From the NCBI GenBank assembly GCA_002449575.1, contig DJXC01000159.1:1-7516 (forward strand): a stretch of 7,516 bases of DNA, in the 5' to 3' direction. The stretch comes from Ruminococcus sp. UBA7014. Its GTDB lineage: Bacteria; Bacillota; Clostridia; Oscillospirales; Ruminococcaceae. Shown here piece after piece: positions 4,769 to 7,516 of the stretch. Each line of letters starts with the position of its first letter. Position 1 is the stretch's first letter. The position numbers and the translations under genes are program-made. The notes beneath the pieces were generated by a model. The model saw only the letters and a list, made by a program, of their open reading frames with translations. It ran no database searches and had not been told where the DNA came from.

Positions 4769-6694
4769 TCAGATTTGCATCTTTTCGAGTTCCCTGAGCC
4801 AGATATTGGCACAGGCATCACTCGGCATACGGAAATCACCTCTTGGCGAGAGGGTCACGCTGCCGACTTTTGGGGCATCCGGCAGACAGGAACGCTTGAA
4901 ATGCTGTGAGAAAAAACGCCAGTAGAATTTTTTCTGCCATTTCAGGATAATATCATCAGAATATTTTCCGGCAAAGGCATGTTTTGCCATACGGAAAATT
5001 TTGGACGGCATAAATCCGAAACGGAGCATATAATACAGGAAGAAATCGTGCAGTTCATAAGGACCGACTAAATCTTCTGTTTTCTGGGCGATATTTCCGG
5101 TTTCATCAGGGGGAAGCAGTTCCGGGCTGACGGGCGTATCGAGAATATCTTTCAGGACAGCACTGAGTTTTTCCTCTGTGTGTCCGGCTTCATAAGCAAC
5201 CAAATATCTGACAAGCGTTTTCGGAACAGAAGCATTGACGGCATACATACTCATATGGTCACCGTTATAGGTTGCCCAGCCGAGTGCCAGTTCAGACAGG
5301 TCTCCCGTACCGATAACAATGCCGCCGCACTGATTGGCAATATCCATAAGAATCTGTGTTCTTTCTCTTGCCTGACTATTTTCATAGACAACATCATGAT
5401 TAGATTCTTTCTGACCGATATCCCTGAAATGCTGACGAACACTTTCTTTAATGTCGATTTCTTTCAGTGTCGCACCATAGGCTTCTGCCAGCCGGCAGGC
5501 GTTTGTGTAAGTTCTGTCAGTTGTGCCGAAACAGGGCATTGTGATGGTCAAAATGCCGGAACGGTCAAGACCGAGCATATCAAATGCATGTGTCATGACA
5601 ATCAGCGCAAGCGTGGAATCCAGTCCGCCGGATAATCCCACAACCGCATTTTTACAGCCGATATGCTTCAGTCTTGTTGCCAGTCCGATTGCCTGAATTT
5701 TCAGAATTTCTTCGCATCTTCCGTCAAGCACTACTCTGTCAGACGGAACGAACGGCAGAGGAGAAATATATCTTTCCAGCTTGGTTTCTGTCAGGGGCAG
5801 AATGATTGCAGATACATAGAAGTTTTCCAGAGGCTTCGGATTTTTTGACTGAAATGTGTTCATTCGGCGTTTTTCAGAAGCCAAACGGCTGACATCAATA
5901 TCCGCCACGGTCAGACCGGATTCAAAAAGCTTGGATTCTGCCAGAATCGAGCCGTTTTCTGCAATAATATTATGCCCTGCAAAAGTCATATCCTGTGTGG
6001 ATTCGCCGACTCCTGCATCTGCATAGGCATAGGCACACAGAAGACTGCCGGATTTCGCCTTGATAATCGTCCGTCTGTAGTCCGCTTTTCCGATAATTTC
6101 ATCACTTGCCGAGAGATTGAATATCAGATTTGCGCCCTGCTGTGCCAAATTTACAGAAGGTGTATTTGCTGTCCATAAGTCCTCACAGATTTCGATTCCG
6201 AATGTCAGTTCCGGAGTTACCTGAAATAACTGATTGATTGACATAGCCGGATAATGTTTTTCAGAAAGTTCCAAACCGCAGACATCCATATCCGCACCGC
6301 TTGTGAAATGCCGTATTTCATAGAATTCGCCGTAATTCGGAATATGCGTTTTCGGAACAAGTCCCAGAATTTCGCCGTGAAAGACCACTGCCGCACAGTT
6401 ATATAATTTATTCTGGTGTTCGACAGGAAGCCCGACAATGGCAACAATATCCAGATTTTTAATTTCTTCTGTCAGACGAAGCAGATTTTCTTTTGCAGAA
6501 TTTATCAGGGCATTCTGGAGAAATAAATCTCCGCAAGTATAACCCGTAATAGATAATTCCGGGAAACAGATAATCTTGACACCTCTGTCACAGGCGTTCT
6601 GAATCAGTTCAATTATCTTATCTGTATTGAAGTCACAGTCAGCTACTTTAAGTTCTGGTGTGGCACATGCGATTTTGACAAAACCGTCTTTCAT
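4769..6694 (-). CDS. nadE: Glutamine-dependent NAD(+) synthetase
   Basis: The enzyme makes NAD from deamido-NAD (nicotinic acid adenine dinucleotide) using ATP and ammonia released from glutamine; it is the last step of NAD synthesis, in the cytoplasm. At 641 residues it is the long two-domain type. The N-terminal nitrilase-like glutaminase (about 1-300) has the triad Glu46 (FPELSITGYTC), Lys115 (PKTHIPNY) and Cys170 (EICEDLW). The C-terminal synthetase (about 325-641) has the ATP-pyrophosphatase loop GLSGGLDST (353-361), then TMPCFGTTDRT (385-395), ENSQARERTQILMD (438-451) and GTGDLSELALGWATYNGDH (462-480). All expected catalytic residues are present. The ATG at 6694 follows an AGAGG site with a 10-nt spacer. 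It is the first gene behind a clear promoter, and probably leads the operon that runs to pyrE. No known NAD-responsive operator or riboswitch was recognised in the short leader. Confidence 0.96.
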   Translation of the reverse strand: MKDGFVKIACATPELKVADCDFNTDKIIELIQNACDRGVKIICFPELSITGYTCGDLFLQNALINSAKENLLRLTEEIKNLDIVAIVGLPVEHQNKLYNCAAVVFHGEILGLVPKTHIPNYGEFYEIRHFTSGADMDVCGLELSEKHYPAMSINQLFQVTPELTFGIEICEDLWTANTPSVNLAQQGANLIFNLSASDEIIGKADYRRTIIKAKSGSLLCAYAYADAGVGESTQDMTFAGHNIIAENGSILAESKLFESGLTVADIDVSRLASEKRRMNTFQSKNPKPLENFYVSAIILPLTETKLERYISPLPFVPSDRVVLDGRCEEILKIQAIGLATRLKHIGCKNAVVGLSGGLDSTLALIVMTHAFDMLGLDRSGILTITMPCFGTTDRTYTNACRLAEAYGATLKEIDIKESVRQHFRDIGQKESNHDVVYENSQARERTQILMDIANQCGGIVIGTGDLSELALGWATYNGDHMSMYAVNASVPKTLVRYLVAYEAGHTEEKLSAVLKDILDTPVSPELLPPDETGNIAQKTEDLVGPYELHDFFLYYMLRFGFMPSKIFRMAKHAFAGKYSDDIILKWQKKFYWRFFSQHFKRSCLPDAPKVGSVTLSPRGDFRMPSDACANIWLRELEKMQI

Positions 6695-6739
6695 GGAAAT
6701 ACAGCCTCTTTTCTGTTTTTGATTGCTTATATATAATTT

Positions 6740-6768
6740 ATTATAACATATTTTATCTTAAAAAGCAA
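6740..6768 (-). promoter_or_regulatory. Promoter of the nadE operon
   Basis: On the minus strand, TGTTATAAT (6748-6740) is a perfect extended -10 element. TTGCTT (6768-6763) lies 17 bp upstream as a partial -35. The leader to the nadE ATG is about 40 nt. This is the only convincing promoter before the five co-directional genes from nadE to pyrE. The -35 lies 14 bp from the end of the transposase remnant. Confidence 0.7.
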
Positions 6769-6782
6769 GTGAATTTTCAAAT

Positions 6783-7163
6783 TTAAAAATGATTTTTGTA
6801 CAGAATCAATAATCCCTGCCAGAAAGTATCAAAACCATGCAAGTGATATTTGAGCCATCTCTTCATATTTGCCCACTCATGTTCAGTGGGATTCAGTTCT
6901 GAAGAATAGGGCAGCAGAAAAATCAGGATCATATGATAATTTTCAGCAATCGCATAATTTCTTTTTGTTGCTACAATATTGATTCTTCTGTATTCCTTTT
7001 CTGAAATGCTGTCATGGTTCTTTTCTCCCCTTGGAGTATAAGCCTGAATTTCTGTTTCATCAATATAGTTGATTTCCTTCTGAAAAATATTTTCTATTTT
7101 TTCAAGATATTCCTTTAATTTTTCTTTATTTTGTCCTTTGTAGGATGGTGTTTTTTGTAACAA
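6783..7163 (-). pseudogene. Decayed IS630-family transposase
   Basis: The 126-residue frame reads like pieces of an IS630-type DDE transposase. QKTPSYKGQNKEKLKEYLEKI (in outline, 3-23) matches the linker before the catalytic domain. INYIDET (31-37) carries the first catalytic Asp35. PRGEK and YRRINIVATK (44-67) follow, and FLLPYSSELNPTEHEW (82-97) carries the final Glu94. The block between residues 67 and 72 that should hold the second catalytic Asp (the VxDNAxxH region) is missing, as are a few residues after DETEIQ and the whole N-terminal helix-turn-helix. Upstream, the same frame hits TAG at 7181-7179 and the DNA becomes plain A/T. The only start is TTG with no ribosome binding site. It is therefore an inactive remnant with in-frame deletions. 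No terminal inverted repeats were identified. Confidence 0.8.
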
Positions 7164-7269
7164 AGTCCGGCGTTCTTTCTATTGTTTTCGTTAAAATTAC
7201 TTTATTTAAATGAAAAATGTTTAAAAATTAATATAAAAAGACGAAAAATAAAAAAACACAAAAAAAAGC
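7164..7269 (+). other. A/T-rich gap with an UP-like A-tract before the tRNA promoter
   Basis: No gene or hairpin of note is visible here. The DNA is extremely A/T-rich, and the last 25 bases (7244-7268) are almost pure A in phased runs directly upstream of the -35 box. That is the usual place and form of an UP element that boosts stable-RNA promoters. Confidence 0.5.
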
Positions 7270-7298
7270 TTGACATAATGCAAATTTTGTGTTATACT
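7270..7298 (+). promoter_or_regulatory. Strong promoter of the tRNA cluster
   Basis: TTGACA (7270-7275) is a perfect -35. After exactly 17 bp comes TATACT (7293-7298), one change from consensus, with an extended TG at 7290-7291. Transcription should begin near 7305, about 30 nt before the first tRNA. This is the strongest promoter in the window, as expected for stable RNA. Confidence 0.9.
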
Positions 7299-7334
7299 AT
7301 ATAAGTACTTTGGTTGATGTATTAAATAAAATAA

Positions 7335-7411
<77 letters not shown>

Positions 7412-7414
7412 TTT

Positions 7415-7492
7415 GGTCTGGTAGTTCAGTTGGTTTAGAATGCCGCCCTGTCACGGCGGAGGTCGCGGGTTCGAGCCCCGTCCAGACCGCCA
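7415..7492 (+). tRNA. tRNA-Asp (GTC)
   Basis: A 78-base tRNA with encoded CCA. The acceptor stem GGTCTGG pairs perfectly with CCAGACC; the discriminator base is G (7489), as expected for Asp. The anticodon stem CCGCC/GGCGG surrounds CTGTCAC with anticodon GTC at 7450-7452. The T-arm GCGGG-TTCGAGC-CCCGT is normal, with one G-T pair. It follows the initiator tRNA after a three-base TTT spacer and belongs to the same transcript. Confidence 0.97.
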
Positions 7493-7495
7493 TTT

Positions 7496-7516
7496 GGTTC
7501 CGTAGCTCAGTCGGTA
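7496..7516 (+). tRNA. Start of a third tRNA (possibly Phe), cut by the window edge
   Basis: GGTTCCG followed by TAGCTCAGTCGGTA has the form of an acceptor 5' strand, D-stem GCTC and D-loop AGTCGGTA. It comes after another three-base TTT spacer. The acceptor sequence suits tRNA-Phe, but the anticodon lies outside the window, so the identity is a guess. Confidence 0.75.

Noticed and set aside
4769..6694. Plus-strand frames opposite nadE (such as 5180-5635)
   Set aside because: Shadows of a full-length, well-conserved enzyme gene.

Overview
The window looks like chromosome of a low-GC Gram-positive anaerobe of the Clostridia, most like Ruminococcus or a related Oscillospiraceae. That placement is inferred from strong AGGAGG-type ribosome binding sites, extended -10 (TGnTATAAT) promoters, an [FeFe]-hydrogenase maturase gene, a stand-alone pyrE, tRNA genes that encode their CCA ends, and the style of the proteins. 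It is not a species call.

Layout. Positions 1-95 (minus) hold the start of an exported protein, with its own promoter at 133-161. Positions 169-1690 (minus) are a two-gene unit: a small protein resembling the DUF7336 family, followed by hydE. Reading away from it on the plus strand, 1731-2300 encodes a small two-helix membrane protein that probably starts at a CTG codon and ends at a good intrinsic terminator (2302-2340). From 6694 down to 2384 (minus) runs a probable five-gene operon behind one clear promoter (6740-6768): nadE (glutamine-dependent NAD synthetase), a PIN-like nuclease-fold protein, an unrecognised 90-residue basic protein, a second divergent PIN-like protein, and pyrE (orotate phosphoribosyltransferase). 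Positions 6783-7163 (minus) hold a decayed IS630-type transposase. From 7270 to the end (plus) is a strong promoter and a tRNA cluster: initiator tRNA-Met, tRNA-Asp, and the start of a third tRNA, perhaps Phe.

How the parts may work together. nadE and pyrE are housekeeping genes of NAD and pyrimidine synthesis; PRPP is a substrate of OPRT and is also used in NAD precursor synthesis. The cassette between them is the accessory part: two paralogous PIN-like proteins, one of which has lost an acidic position kept by the other, with a small basic protein between them and conspicuous hairpins on both sides of that small gene. This is the best candidate for an undescribed system, though its function is unknown.

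The other marked oddity is the initiator tRNA. Its acceptor stem, D-arm and anticodon arm are textbook, but its T-arm has two U-U mismatches and C in place of the near-universal T54.
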